64,000 nt of DNA from positions 1-64,000 of the forward strand of contig NZ_JAHBGD010000027.1 of NCBI RefSeq assembly GCF_018390605.1, given 5' to 3'. Position 1 is the stretch's first letter. Each line of letters begins with the position of its first letter. Source of the DNA: Ancylobacter defluvii. Lineage in GTDB: Bacteria; Pseudomonadota; Alphaproteobacteria; Rhizobiales; Xanthobacteraceae. Below, one piece after another: positions 1 to 8,159 of this stretch. The translations under genes and the position numbers were made by a program. The notes below the pieces were generated by a model that saw only the letters and a program-made list of their open reading frames with translations, ran no database searches and was not told the origin of the DNA.

Positions 1-614
1 GTTCCTCGCCGGGGTGATGCTGTCGAGTTCGAGCTACCGGCACCAGATCGAAAGTGACATCGAGCCGTTTCGCGGCCTGCTCATGGGGCTGTTCTTCCTG
101 GCCGTACCTGTTCGTGGCGGTCGACCGGACCTCCAAGCTGGTCTTCGCCAGAATCTATCGGAAGGCGACGAAGCTGGTCGCGGCGGGCTTCCTCAAGGCT
201 CTGCTCATGGCGGTCCCCTACAAGATCCACACCGTGCTGACCGACAACGGCGTCCAGTTCGTCCAGCACGACAAGAGGGCCGAGAGCGGCTTCCTTGTTC
301 ATGCCTTCGGAAGAGTCTGCGCCGAGAACAGCATCGAGCACAGGCTCCCCAAGCCGTATCATCCCTGAACCAACGGCCAGGCCGAGCCGATGGTCCGCAC
401 GATCAAGGACGCGACCGTCCGCGCCTTCCACTACGCCTCGATCGACGATCTGCGACGCCACGTCCGGGACTGGCTGCTCGCCTACAACTACGCCAAGCAG
501 CTGAAGGCGCTTCGGTTCAAGACACCGCTCGAAGCGCTCAAGCTCATCAGCGCCGAAAAGCCGGAGCTATTCGTCCGTCAGCCAAGCCATGACATGCTGG
601 GACTAAACACCTAG
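1..614 (+). pseudogene. IS481-family transposase remnant
   Basis: The translation carries the C-terminal part of an IS481-type DDE integrase core: a VDRTSK motif, then [10 protein letters not shown] with the second catalytic Asp, then [10 protein letters not shown] and TNGQAEPM, and a typical C-terminus ending MLGLNT. The reading frame changes around position 100, and a TGA at 366-368 replaces the conserved Trp between PYHP and TNGQ. The N-terminus lies outside the window or is lost. With a frameshift and an internal stop the element cannot encode an active transposase. It abuts a run of other broken genes (679-1497), which fits an old insertion or deletion junction. Confidence 0.85.
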
Positions 615-678
615 CGCCCCTGTTCAGCGAAGCTCGGGTCCCGCTCGGACAAGCGAGTGATGGCGCCGTGAAAGAACC

Positions 679-1044
679 ATGAAAGCAGCCATCTATGATT
701 ACCCCCGGCCGGCTCGATGTCCTTCGTTATGCGGATATCCCCGATCCGGTTTGCCCAAGCGATGGCGTGCTGAGGTGCGCCTGGTCTTCGTCGGCAACGC
801 CAGTGGTTCGGTATCGATCTGTGGCCGGCGCTACGGGCGAACCAATCACTTTTCGGGGTCTTCATGGGAACGCAGTTGGAAAAGCCGAATGCCTACTGCA
901 CGGTTTCCAGGATGCTGGAACCGGCGGCGACCGGGGATCTTGAGTTCATCGTGAACAGGTCGTTTCCACTTGCGGCGGCTGCCGAGGCTCACGCCTATGC
1001 CGAAAGCCATTCCATCCTCGGGCGCGTCGTCATCGTCTCCCGAT
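679..1044 (+). pseudogene. Quinone oxidoreductase / zinc-type alcohol dehydrogenase remnant
   Basis: The first codons (MKAAIYD, then in the next frame PGRLDVLRYADIPDPVCPSDGVL) look like the N-terminus of an MDR-family NADPH:quinone reductase. From about 864 a third frame gives FPLAAAAEAHAYAESHSILG followed by RVVIVS, the usual C-terminus of the same family. The roughly 200 residues holding the Rossmann fold are missing. N- and C-terminal scraps in three frames show an internally deleted, frameshifted gene. Start and end are approximate. The family identity is from recognition of the terminal motifs only. Confidence 0.7.
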
Positions 1045-1080
1045 GTGCTGTCCAAGTTGAATCACTGAAGAGACGACAGA

Positions 1081-1413
1081 ATGGAAAAGCCGGAATTCTT
1101 CGTCACCCCGGGCTATGGGGAACTTCTGCGCGACCTGCTGCACTACTCACAGTCAGTGAGGATCGGAAAACGCGTGGAGATATTGGGCCAAGGCCGTTGG
1201 GATGACAATTTGCGGATTCCCGATGCGTTGGAGGAAGAGATCGCTCAGGCGCTCCGCAATGTGGAGCGCACGCTGGCGACGGCCAGCGCGGGCTGGGAAC
1301 ACGTGGTGCACGTCAACTCCTACCATGTCGGCGGCTTTCCCCGGAGGTCAACGAGACGATGGCGCGGCTCTATCGCGAGTATATGCCCGATCATGCGCCG
1401 ATCTGGACGCAGA
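1081..1413 (+). pseudogene. RidA/YjgF-family protein remnant, frameshifted
   Basis: The translation begins MEKPEFFVTPGYGELLRD and continues with GQGRWDD, EEEIAQALRNVERTLATA and HVVHVNSYHVGGFP, the pattern of a RidA/YER057c-family protein. After GGFP the frame shifts: the neighbouring frame reads PEVNETMARLYREYMPDHAP followed by IWTQ, the expected continuation. Homology stops at about 1413, short of the family's C-terminus, where it meets an opposite-strand gene scrap. The frameshift plus truncation make this a pseudogene. Intact RidA proteins hydrolyse reactive imines and often lie in amino-acid or aromatic catabolic clusters. Confidence 0.75.
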
Positions 1414-1497
1414 GACGAGCTTGAGCAGCTCGGAGCCAAGCTCGTCCGATCGGCCGGGCCTTGCATTGAAGAAGGCGGCTTTGGTCAGTTCTGCCAT
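1408..1497 (-). pseudogene. Antibiotic biosynthesis monooxygenase (ABM)-like N-terminal scrap
   Basis: On the minus strand an ATG at 1497, preceded by an AGGAGA-type ribosome binding site, begins MAELTKAAFFNARPGRSDEL and continues GSELLKLV. This resembles the start of small ABM-domain monooxygenases. The sequence fuses head-on to the broken RidA gene after about 30 residues, so only the N-terminus survives. Too little remains for a firm family call. Confidence 0.45.
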
Positions 1498-1616
1498 GTC
1501 TGTCTCCTGTCCTAGGCTATCAATCGGGACATCCTGCGAGGACTAAACACAGTCCCGTCCGGAGCTTGAGCAGATGACACCCCCCCTGTCCCGCGGGCGG
1601 CGTCCAAACAAAATAC

Positions 1617-2390
1617 TTAGGGGCGGACGGCAGGCGTCTCGAGCGCAAGTCCGGCCGCGCGCTCGGCGAGATAGAGTTCCAGTGCGATGAATTCCGCAGA
1701 GCCATAGGCGAAGGGCTCGGCGCGCACGCCGACCATGCAGCCGCGCATGCGCCGTTGCAGCGAGCCGACCGCCTGCCATTCGAGACGATAGATCGGGTAA
1801 CCGGTCGGGTGCGCCTGGGTGACGGCGCTGCCCCCCAGCCGCCCGCGCCAGTTGGCGTCGTGGCAGGACGAGCAGGAAAGATCGAGCTGGCCCATCCGCG
1901 TCTCGAACAGCCGCTTGCCCTCGGCACGCGCCGCATGGAGCCGGGGATCGTCCGGCGGGGCGATGGGTAGGCCGCGCGACTGGTGGCCGACATAGGTGCT
2001 AAGGCCGAGCAGTTCCTCGCTCTCGCGCGGCAGGCCGGCCGCGTGCTGGCGCGTCGTGCGGCACTGGTCGATCTTCCCGGCGAGGTCGACGGGCGCGCCG
2101 CTCGCCGTATCGAAGGCCGGATAGCGCGCCGCCACGTCGCGCATCGAGGTGGCCGCCTCGCCATGGCAGGAGGCGCAGGAGCGGCGCGAGGCACCCGCCG
2201 GCTCTTTCCATAGGCTTTCGCCCTGCAGCACCCAGAGCATGCCGGGGTTGGAGCCGTCGTCGGCCTGGATCGCCCGCGTCTCGGCCGACATGAAGTCGGT
2301 GCCGGAGCGGCGCTCGCCCGGAGGAATTTCCTGCGCCACAGCTATGCCGGCGCAGAGCAGGGCGGCCGCGAATGCGAGCCGGAAGGCCAT
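1617..2390 (-). CDS. soxA: SoxA, L-cysteine S-thiosulfotransferase diheme subunit
   Basis: 257 residues with a Sec signal peptide (about 1-19, ending AVAQ). Two haem motifs are visible, CASCH at 72-76 and CSSCH at 173-177, with the conserved IDQCRT around Cys110. Cys218 in RRMRGCMVG matches the SoxA cysteine that carries the persulfide and ligates the active-site haem. SoxAX acts in the periplasm, joining thiosulfate oxidatively to the SoxY cysteine. The ATG overlaps the soxZ stop as TGATG, so the genes are translationally coupled. It is the last gene of the minus-strand operon; decayed IS and gene remnants begin about 100 bp downstream. Diheme SoxA is the alphaproteobacterial form. Confidence 0.93.
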   Translation of the reverse strand: MAFRLAFAAALLCAGIAVAQEIPPGERRSGTDFMSAETRAIQADDGSNPGMLWVLQGESLWKEPAGASRRSCASCHGEAATSMRDVAARYPAFDTASGAPVDLAGKIDQCRTTRQHAAGLPRESEELLGLSTYVGHQSRGLPIAPPDDPRLHAARAEGKRLFETRMGQLDLSCSSCHDANWRGRLGGSAVTQAHPTGYPIYRLEWQAVGSLQRRMRGCMVGVRAEPFAYGSAEFIALELYLAERAAGLALETPAVRP

Positions 2391-2710
2391 CAGCTCACCG
2401 CGATCTCGGCGCTCGCCGTCTCCACTTTGCCGTCGTCGTCGGTCCAGCGGAAGGTAAGCGCGCCCGACTTCGTGGCGACGGTGCTGAAGGCGACGAAGGG
2501 ATTGGCGGAGACGGCCGGATGGAACTCTGCCGAGAACACCTCCTCGCCGTCATACTCGCAGGCGAAATGGCGGATGATCTTGCGCGGGATCGCCTGGCCG
2601 TTCGGCCCCATGCGGTAGCCGGTCTCCATCGGGTGGGCGATCATGGCGCGGATGTCGATGACCTCGCCCACCTTGGCGGTCTTCGGCACGCTGACGAGGG
2701 TGCGGCTCAT
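2390..2710 (-). CDS. soxZ: SoxZ, thiosulfate oxidation carrier subunit
   Basis: 106 residues, the normal SoxZ length. It has the immunoglobulin-like SoxZ pattern: VGEVIDIRAMIAHPMETGYR, then IPRKIIRHF, FHPAVSANPF and a C-terminal TFRWTDDDG. There is no signal peptide, as expected, because SoxZ is exported bound to SoxY. It forms the SoxYZ heterodimer that presents the sulfur-carrying arm of SoxY to the other Sox enzymes. The start codon overlaps the soxY stop as ATGA and its stop overlaps the soxA start, so stoichiometry is probably set by translational coupling. Confidence 0.93.
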   Translation of the reverse strand: MSRTLVSVPKTAKVGEVIDIRAMIAHPMETGYRMGPNGQAIPRKIIRHFACEYDGEEVFSAEFHPAVSANPFVAFSTVATKSGALTFRWTDDDGKVETASAEIAVS

Positions 2711-3180
2711 GACAGATCCTCGATGCAGGCGGCCAGCGTGACGATGACGTTGGCCGAACTCGACCAGTAGCTGCCGTCGCTCAGCTCGGCGACGGCGATC
2801 AACGTCTGCGAGGTGGCGAGCCGGATGCGGGTGGAAAGGCGTCCCCGCCCGGTGCGCGGCCCGAGGGTGAACACCGCCACGTCCGCCTGCGGGTTCTTCT
2901 CGTTGAACAAAGCGATGCGGCGCACATGGTCGCCGGCGGTCATCGGGCTCTCTACCGCGACGGTGACGCCGACCGCATTGCCGTTCTCGACCAGCGGCGG
3001 CACGTCGAGTTTCACCTTGCCAGTCTCGACCGGCTTGCCACCGGTGAAGCCGTTCACCGCCTCCTGTAGCGAGGGGCGGGCAAGCGCGCGGGCGGGCGGC
3101 AAAGCGAGCACCAGCAGTCCGGCACCGCCCGCAAGGATCAGCCCGCGTCGTCCGATGAGGCCGGTTTCTCTCACATTCAT
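2707..3180 (-). CDS. soxY: SoxY-like sulfur carrier with atypical C-terminus
   Basis: 157 residues with a twin-arginine-like leader (GRRGLIL, residues 10-16) and a hydrophobic stretch to about residue 34, then the SoxY fold: VENGNAVGVTVAVESPM, RIALFNEKNPQADVAVF and RLATSQTLIAVAELSDGSYW. Canonical SoxY ends in a flexible GGCGG arm whose cysteine carries the sulfur chain. Here the protein ends TLAACIEDLS: a cysteine at 152 is kept, but both flanking glycine pairs are replaced and a charged tail follows. The stop is overlapped by the soxZ ATG, which argues against a reading error downstream. It could be a functional variant or a SoxY paralogue with a different role. Confidence 0.85.
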   Translation of the reverse strand: MNVRETGLIGRRGLILAGGAGLLVLALPPARALARPSLQEAVNGFTGGKPVETGKVKLDVPPLVENGNAVGVTVAVESPMTAGDHVRRIALFNEKNPQADVAVFTLGPRTGRGRLSTRIRLATSQTLIAVAELSDGSYWSSSANVIVTLAACIEDLS

Positions 3181-3593
3181 TCCTTCAGGCTCGCGAGATA
3201 GGCGACGATGTGCTCAATCTCCTGCTCCACCAATATGGGCCGTCCGCGCCATGCCGTCCCGACCCGCTCGCCGGCTTTTGACGCCGCATAGGTCGGCATC
3301 AGGCTGTCCGGGTTGAGGCGCTTCATGTCGGTGACGCGCAGGCGGATCTCGTCCTCCGACAGCCGCGCGCCGATGCCGGACAGGTCGGGGGCTAGGTTGC
3401 CCTGCAGATGCGGATTCGGGAACGGGCCGGAATGGCAGAGCACGCACAGGCTCTTCTGCCGGTCGGCCACGAGCCGGGCGCCCTCGGTCGCCTCGCCGGG
3501 CGTGATTCCCGCCGGGCGCGGCATGGCGTCCTGCGCCAGCGCGGTGCCGGGCACGGCGAGGCCGACCATCGCCGCCAGCAGCGGGGCGTTCAT
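3177..3593 (-). CDS. soxX: SoxX, monoheme cytochrome c subunit of SoxAX
   Basis: 138 residues starting MNAPLLAAMVGLAVPGTALA, a Sec signal peptide cleaved near residue 21. One haem motif CVLCH lies at 50-54 in the characteristic LCVLCHSGPFP context, followed by NLAPDLSGIGARLSEDEIRL and LNPDSLMPTY, whose Met is the likely distal ligand, and a C-terminal EIEHIVAYLASL helix. The ATG at 3593 overlaps the soxF stop as ATGA, which fixes the start; the same open frame continues upstream inside soxF but only as shadow. SoxX partners SoxA at the thiosulfate entry step. Order X-Y-Z-A follows the common arrangement. Confidence 0.92.
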   Translation of the reverse strand: MNAPLLAAMVGLAVPGTALAQDAMPRPAGITPGEATEGARLVADRQKSLCVLCHSGPFPNPHLQGNLAPDLSGIGARLSEDEIRLRVTDMKRLNPDSLMPTYAASKAGERVGTAWRGRPILVEQEIEHIVAYLASLKE

Positions 3594-4936
3594 CCGAAGG
3601 CCTCCTGGGTGATGGTCTCGAACCAGGCCTGCGCATTGGCCCCCTCCTCCTCGCGGACCGAGCGCGGGGCGTCGAGCGGGCTGGTGCCGCCGGCGCCCTG
3701 TACCTCGGCGAGCAGGCCGTTCGCCGGCTGGTAGACGCCGGCGATGGAGACCGCCTGGTCCGGCGCGATCAGACTGTAGCAGGTGTTGATCAGTTTGGGG
3801 CTTTCCGGCTCCCTTCCGCGCAGCAGGCCGGCGAGGGCGCTGGCGCAGGCCTTCGCCTGCGCATTGGCGGTGAAGGCGGATTTCGGCATGGCGCCGCCGA
3901 TCGCCGCGTCGCCGATGACGTGGACGTTCGGTGTCAAACGGGATTCGAACGTCACCGGGTCGATCGGGCACCAGCCGGTCTGGTCGGCGACGCCAATGGT
4001 GGTCGCGATGGCGCCTGCCCGCTGCGGCGGGATGACATTGGCGACCGCCGCCCTGTGGCTGCCGAACTCGGTGGTGAGCGTGCGGGCGGGCGCATCGACC
4101 TCTGTGACCTTGCCGCCGAAGGACAGGCTCACCCATTCCACCAGCCCCGGATAGAGCTCGCTCCACGCCTGCTCGAACAGGCGCTGCTTGGAGAAAGCGT
4201 CCTTGGCGTCGAGGATGAGCAGCTTGGAGCGCGGCTTGCGGGTCTTGAGGAAGTGGGCGACCAGGCTCGCCCGCTCATAGGGGCCGGGCGGGCAGCGGAA
4301 TGGATTCGGCGGCGCGGAGATGACGACGAGGCCGCCATCCTCCATCGCTTCCAACTGGCGGCGCAGCAGCAGCGTCTGCTCGCCCGCCTTCCAGGCATGC
4401 GGCAGCAGCTCGGCAGCGGCGGCGTCATAGCCGGGGATGGCGTCGAAGCGCATGTCGATGCCCGGCGCGACGACGAGCCGGTCATAATCGAGCATCACCT
4501 CGTCGGCGAGCACCGCGCGGCGCCGGGCGGCGTCGACGCGCACCACCCTCTGCGGCACATGGACGATGCCGTCATCCTCCAGCCCGCCATAGCCGAAATG
4601 CTGGGCGCCGATGTCGCGCAGGCCAGTAATGACGGCATTGCTCATCGGGCAGGCGGTGTAGTGCTCGCTCGGCTCGACAAGGGCGACGGCGATGGTGCGA
4701 TCCTCGCGCTTGAGCGCGCGGGCGAAGCTCGCCCCGGCAAAGCCGCCGCCGACCACGACGACGCGCGGGCCCGTCTGCGCCAGCACCGGCGGCGCACCGA
4801 GCACGGCGGCGCCGGCGGCGAAGCCGCGCAAGAGGCTCCTACGGCTGAGTCGGTGCAGGGGAAGCCGGTGCAGCCGAGCCGGCCGGGGCGTTGCCGCCGG
4901 CAGCGAAATAGTCGGCGATGGCGCGGATTTCCTCAT
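3590..4936 (-). CDS. soxF: SoxF / FccB-like flavoprotein (sulfide dehydrogenase flavoprotein subunit)
   Basis: Up to 448 residues. A twin-arginine signal SRRSLLRGFAAGAAVLGAPP lies near residues 31-50 and precedes an FAD-binding RVVVVGGGFAG motif. Later segments include HYTACPMSNAVITGL, DYDRLVVAPGID, and CPPGPYERASLVAHFLK, with cysteines expected for sulfide:quinone/flavocytochrome c-type disulfide chemistry. The C-terminal FCSD domain follows VIGDAAIGGAMPKSAFTANAQA. The first ATG (4936) overlaps the upstream cytochrome by 98 bp. The Tat signal starts much later and no ATG or GTG lies closer to it, so a non-ATG start near 4870 is possible. The protein probably oxidises sulfide and passes electrons to a cytochrome c. 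Confidence 0.85.
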   Translation of the reverse strand: MRKSAPSPTISLPAATPRPARLHRLPLHRLSRRSLLRGFAAGAAVLGAPPVLAQTGPRVVVVGGGFAGASFARALKREDRTIAVALVEPSEHYTACPMSNAVITGLRDIGAQHFGYGGLEDDGIVHVPQRVVRVDAARRRAVLADEVMLDYDRLVVAPGIDMRFDAIPGYDAAAAELLPHAWKAGEQTLLLRRQLEAMEDGGLVVISAPPNPFRCPPGPYERASLVAHFLKTRKPRSKLLILDAKDAFSKQRLFEQAWSELYPGLVEWVSLSFGGKVTEVDAPARTLTTEFGSHRAAVANVIPPQRAGAIATTIGVADQTGWCPIDPVTFESRLTPNVHVIGDAAIGGAMPKSAFTANAQAKACASALAGLLRGREPESPKLINTCYSLIAPDQAVSIAGVYQPANGLLAEVQGAGGTSPLDAPRSVREEEGANAQAWFETITQEAFG

Positions 4937-5177
4937 CGCTGAACCCCTTGGCGATGCGCGTCATCACGGTGGATGTGCGCTCGCCGCTGCGGAAGGCGGT
5001 CATCTGCGAGACGATCTGCTCCGCCGGCTGTCCATTCAAGCTCGGAATCGGCCCGCGACCCGCGGTGCGCGGATGGCAGCCGGAACAGGAGGTCGCGCCG
5101 CGTGGCGGGGCGGCCTCGGCCGGCGCCATGGGCATGGCCACCCACAGCGCCGGCAGCAGCAAAAGCATAAGGCGCAT
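4839..5177 (-). CDS. Monoheme periplasmic cytochrome c
   Basis: 112 residues: signal peptide to about residue 22 (MLLLLPALWVAMPMAPAEA), a single CSGCH haem motif and a short class I cytochrome core (IPSLNGQPAEQIVSQMTAFR, then FSDEEIRAIADYFAAGG) ending in an Ala/Pro-rich tail. Its ATG overlaps the stop of the upstream molybdenum hydroxylase gene as TGATG, and it lies directly before soxF. It could be the electron acceptor of the hydroxylase, as cytochromes are for other IorAB-type enzymes, or a FccA/SoxE-like partner of the flavoprotein. The Met in TVMTRIAKG is the likely sixth ligand. Confidence 0.85.
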   Translation of the reverse strand: MRLMLLLLPALWVAMPMAPAEAAPPRGATSCSGCHPRTAGRGPIPSLNGQPAEQIVSQMTAFRSGERTSTVMTRIAKGFSDEEIRAIADYFAAGGNAPAGSAAPASPAPTQP

Positions 5178-7378
5178 CAGCTCAGCTCGTGGTTCTTGAG
5201 CGGCAGAGTGCGGTAGCGCTTGCCCGTCGCCGCGAAGAGCGCGTTGAGAACTGCCGGCCCGGCCACCGCGATGGTCGGCTCGCCCACTCCGCCCCAGAAG
5301 CCGCCTGAAGTCAGGATGATGGTCTCGACCGCCGGCATCTGCGCGAGGCGCATCACCTCATAGGTGTCGAAGTTTTCCTGCTCCATGCGCCCGCCCTTCA
5401 CCGTGCACTCGCCATAGAGGCAGGCGGAGAGACCGTAGACGAAGGAGCCCTCGACCTGCCGCTCGATCTGCGCCGGGTTGACGGCGTGGCCAGGATCTGT
5501 CGCGGCGACGATGCGGTGGACGGTGAGCTCGCCATTGGTCACCGAGACCTCGGCGGCGGCGGCGACATAGGAGCCAAAGCCCATGATCTGGGCGAGCCCG
5601 CGCCCGCGTCCCTCAGCCGGCGGCGTGTCCCAGCCGATGCCCTTGGCGGCGGCCTCCAGCACCGCGAGGTGCTTGGGATGGTTCGCCATCAGCCTGCGGC
5701 GGAAGGCGAGCGATTCCATCCCCGCTTCATGCGCCAGCTCGTCGATGAAGCATTCGACATAGATGGCGTTCTGGTTGAGGTTCACACCGCGCCAGAAGCC
5801 TGGCGGGATCGGCGGGTTGCGCATGGCGTGATCGATCAGAAGGTTGGGCACGGTGTAGCCGAGATGCCCCTCCGGCAAATTCGCCGTGAGCCCCTGGAAC
5901 ACCACCGGGTCCATGCCGCCCTGCATGCCTTCCGGCCGCACCGAAGCGAGGATGGACTGGCCGGAGATGCGCATATGCATCGCCGTGACGTTGCCCTGCG
6001 CGTCGAGCGTGGCGCTCAGCTTGGCCTGCGTGGTCGGGTGATAGGCGCCATGGAGCATGTCCTCCTCGCGCGACCACAAGAGCTTCACTGGCGTACCGGG
6101 CATCTGCCTGGCGATGCTGACAGCCTGCCGGACATAGTCTTGGAAGTTGCCGCGCCGGCCGAAGCCGCCGCCGAGATGGATCTTGTAGACCTCGCACTTG
6201 TCGACCGGCAGGCCGGAGGCTTCCGCCACCACGGCGAGGCTCGACTCGCCGTTCTGCGTCGGCACCCACACCTCGCACTTCTCGTCCGTGTAGAGCGCGG
6301 TAGCGTTCATCGGCTCCATGGTGGCGTGGTTCTGGTAGGGGAAGGCGTAGCCGGCGGTGACGATCTTGCCGCCGGCCGGGGCGCCCTTGGCGAGCTCGGC
6401 CTTAGCGTCGCCCTGCCGGTTGCCGACGAAGGCTTCATCCGCATCGAGCCCGGCGCGCAGCATCTCGGCGATGGAGGCGGAGGAGATGCCGGTGTTCGGC
6501 CCCTCATCCCAGGTGATGGGCAGTGCGTCGAGCGCGGTCTTGGCCCGCCACCAGGTGTCGGCGACCACGGCGACGGCGGCATCGTCCACCTTCACCACGC
6601 TCTTCACGCCCGGCATCTTCTCCACCGCGGCGGCATCGAAGCTCGCCACCTTGCCGCCGAAGACCGGGCAGGCCTTGATGGCGGCGTTCACCATGCCCGG
6701 CAGCTTGAGGTCGGCGCCGTAGACCTGCTTACCGGTGAGCTTGTCCACCGTGTCGAGGCGCGCCAGCGGCTTGCCGGCGATCTTCCAGTCCTTCGGGTCC
6801 TTGAGCTTGACGTCGCTCGGCGGCGTCAGCTTGCCGGCGGCATCGGCCACCTCGCCGAAGCGCAGCGTGCGCCCGCTGGGGCCGTGGGTGATGACGCTGT
6901 TGGCCGCCACGCATTCGCCCGCCGGCACGTTCCACTGCGCCGCGGCGGCGGCGATCAGCATCTCGCGCGCGGCCGCGCCGCCCTTGCGGACATAGTCGTG
7001 CGAATCCCGGATGCCGCGCGAGCCGCCGGTGGAGTAGCTGCCCCAGACGCGGTTGCGCTTGAGATTCTCGCCCGGCGGGGGATACTCGGTCGTCACCTTC
7101 GACCAGTCGCATTCTAGCTCTTCGACCACCAACTGGGCGAGGCCGGTGAGCGTGCCCTGGCCCATCTCCGAGCGGGCGACACGGATGACGACGGTGTCGT
7201 CCGGTTTCACCACCACCCAGGCATTGACCTCAGGCGGCAGGCTCGCCGCCGCGTCCTGCGCCAGCGCTTCATCCGAGAAGGGGATGTGGAAGCCGAGCGA
7301 CAGGCCACCGAGCGCGGCAGCCGAGCCGGCGAGGAAGTTGCGGCGGGATACGCCGGGAAATCTCTGTGCGATCGTCAT
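5177..7378 (-). CDS. Molybdenum hydroxylase large subunit (IorB-like, xanthine oxidase family)
   Basis: 733 residues. A Tat signal (SRRNFLAGSAAALGGLSLGF, residues 11-30) marks export, typical of the isoquinoline 1-oxidoreductase/aldehyde dehydrogenase branch. The molybdopterin-binding domain shows QNHATMEPMNATA, HLGGGFGRRGNF and FWRGVNLNQNA, and near the C-terminus VGEPTIAVAGPAVLNAL with the active-site Glu. It would hydroxylate an aldehyde or N-heterocycle in the periplasm with water as oxygen donor. The substrate cannot be read from sequence. It sits 11 bp after its 2Fe-2S subunit and upstream of a cytochrome c and sox genes, an unusual combination. Confidence 0.88.
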   Translation of the reverse strand: MTIAQRFPGVSRRNFLAGSAAALGGLSLGFHIPFSDEALAQDAAASLPPEVNAWVVVKPDDTVVIRVARSEMGQGTLTGLAQLVVEELECDWSKVTTEYPPPGENLKRNRVWGSYSTGGSRGIRDSHDYVRKGGAAAREMLIAAAAAQWNVPAGECVAANSVITHGPSGRTLRFGEVADAAGKLTPPSDVKLKDPKDWKIAGKPLARLDTVDKLTGKQVYGADLKLPGMVNAAIKACPVFGGKVASFDAAAVEKMPGVKSVVKVDDAAVAVVADTWWRAKTALDALPITWDEGPNTGISSASIAEMLRAGLDADEAFVGNRQGDAKAELAKGAPAGGKIVTAGYAFPYQNHATMEPMNATALYTDEKCEVWVPTQNGESSLAVVAEASGLPVDKCEVYKIHLGGGFGRRGNFQDYVRQAVSIARQMPGTPVKLLWSREEDMLHGAYHPTTQAKLSATLDAQGNVTAMHMRISGQSILASVRPEGMQGGMDPVVFQGLTANLPEGHLGYTVPNLLIDHAMRNPPIPPGFWRGVNLNQNAIYVECFIDELAHEAGMESLAFRRRLMANHPKHLAVLEAAAKGIGWDTPPAEGRGRGLAQIMGFGSYVAAAAEVSVTNGELTVHRIVAATDPGHAVNPAQIERQVEGSFVYGLSACLYGECTVKGGRMEQENFDTYEVMRLAQMPAVETIILTSGGFWGGVGEPTIAVAGPAVLNALFAATGKRYRTLPLKNHELS

Positions 7379-7389
7379 GTCCGCCTCCC

Positions 7390-7848
7390 TCAGCCCGCCT
7401 TCTCATCCGCCGCCATATGGATGGCGGCACGGACGCGGTTATAGGTGCCGCAGCGGCAAATATTGGTGATCTCGGCGCTGATGTCCTCGTCGCTCGGCTG
7501 CGGATTGGTCTCCAGCAGGCTGGCGGCGGCCATGATCATGCCGGTCTGGCAGTAGCCGCATTGCGGCACATCGAGCGCCAGCCAGGCCTTCTGCACCGGA
7601 TGGGAACCATCGGGCGAGAGTCCTTCGATGGTGACGATCTTCTGGCTTTCCTCGATGGAGGAGACCGGCATGACGCAGGAGCGCGTCGCCACGCCGTCTA
7701 TGTGCACGGTGCAGGCGCCGCACTGGGCGATGCCGCAGCCGAACTTGGTGCCCGTCATGCCGAGCTGCTCGCGCAGGACCCACAGGAGTGGCGTGTCGGG
7801 CTCGGCCTCGAACTCCTCGACGCGGCCGTTAACGGTCAATCGAGCCAT
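7390..7848 (-). CDS. Molybdenum hydroxylase small 2Fe-2S subunit (IorA-like)
   Basis: 152 residues with two [2Fe-2S] domains: a plant-ferredoxin-type cluster around [20 protein letters not shown] and a C-terminal helical cluster around [11 protein letters not shown] and [14 protein letters not shown]. The length and the lack of an FAD subunit match IorA-type two-subunit enzymes. A strong AAGGGAGG ribosome binding site precedes the ATG. It is the first gene of the minus-strand operon that runs through the large subunit, cytochrome c and soxFXYZA. It carries electrons from the molybdenum cofactor of its partner to an external acceptor, probably the cytochrome c. It has no leader of its own and is probably exported with the Tat-bearing large subunit. 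Confidence 0.9.
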   Translation of the reverse strand: MARLTVNGRVEEFEAEPDTPLLWVLREQLGMTGTKFGCGIAQCGACTVHIDGVATRSCVMPVSSIEESQKIVTIEGLSPDGSHPVQKAWLALDVPQCGYCQTGMIMAAASLLETNPQPSDEDISAEITNICRCGTYNRVRAAIHMAADEKAG

Positions 7849-8159
7849 GCCTTGAACCTCCCTTTGAGCCCGTTGCGACGAGATCTCAGGCTAGGTTCGC
7901 GCTGTCGCAGAATCATGTCCTCCGTAAAGGAAGATGTCGCGAGACGGGTCAGAAGTCGCCCCTGACAAGAATTGATACAGTTCAAATCTGAGCGGCCGCA
8001 GCCTCTCGGCGGCGGGAGGCCGGCATAAAGAAGCCGCCGCGGGGGCACGCTTGCGTAGCCGACCCCGAAGCGGGGTGATCATAGAAGATCCGGAACCGGA
8101 CCAGGAGACATCAACAGAGAGCGGGATCGGGCTGCTACCCGCTGGCCCATGCCTTCTCC
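7849..8159. other. Intergenic region upstream of the molybdenum hydroxylase/sox operon
   Basis: 311 bp between the divergent IorA-like gene and the DJ-1 pseudogene. It should hold the promoter of the minus-strand operon. No convincing -35/-10 pair, sigma-54 site or long inverted repeat was seen, and no SoxR-like regulator gene is nearby. Confidence 0.4.

Noticed and set aside
5486-7117. Long plus-strand open frame of 543 codons antisense to the molybdenum hydroxylase gene
   Set aside because: Composition follows the codon bias of the minus-strand gene; no recognisable domain or ribosome binding site.
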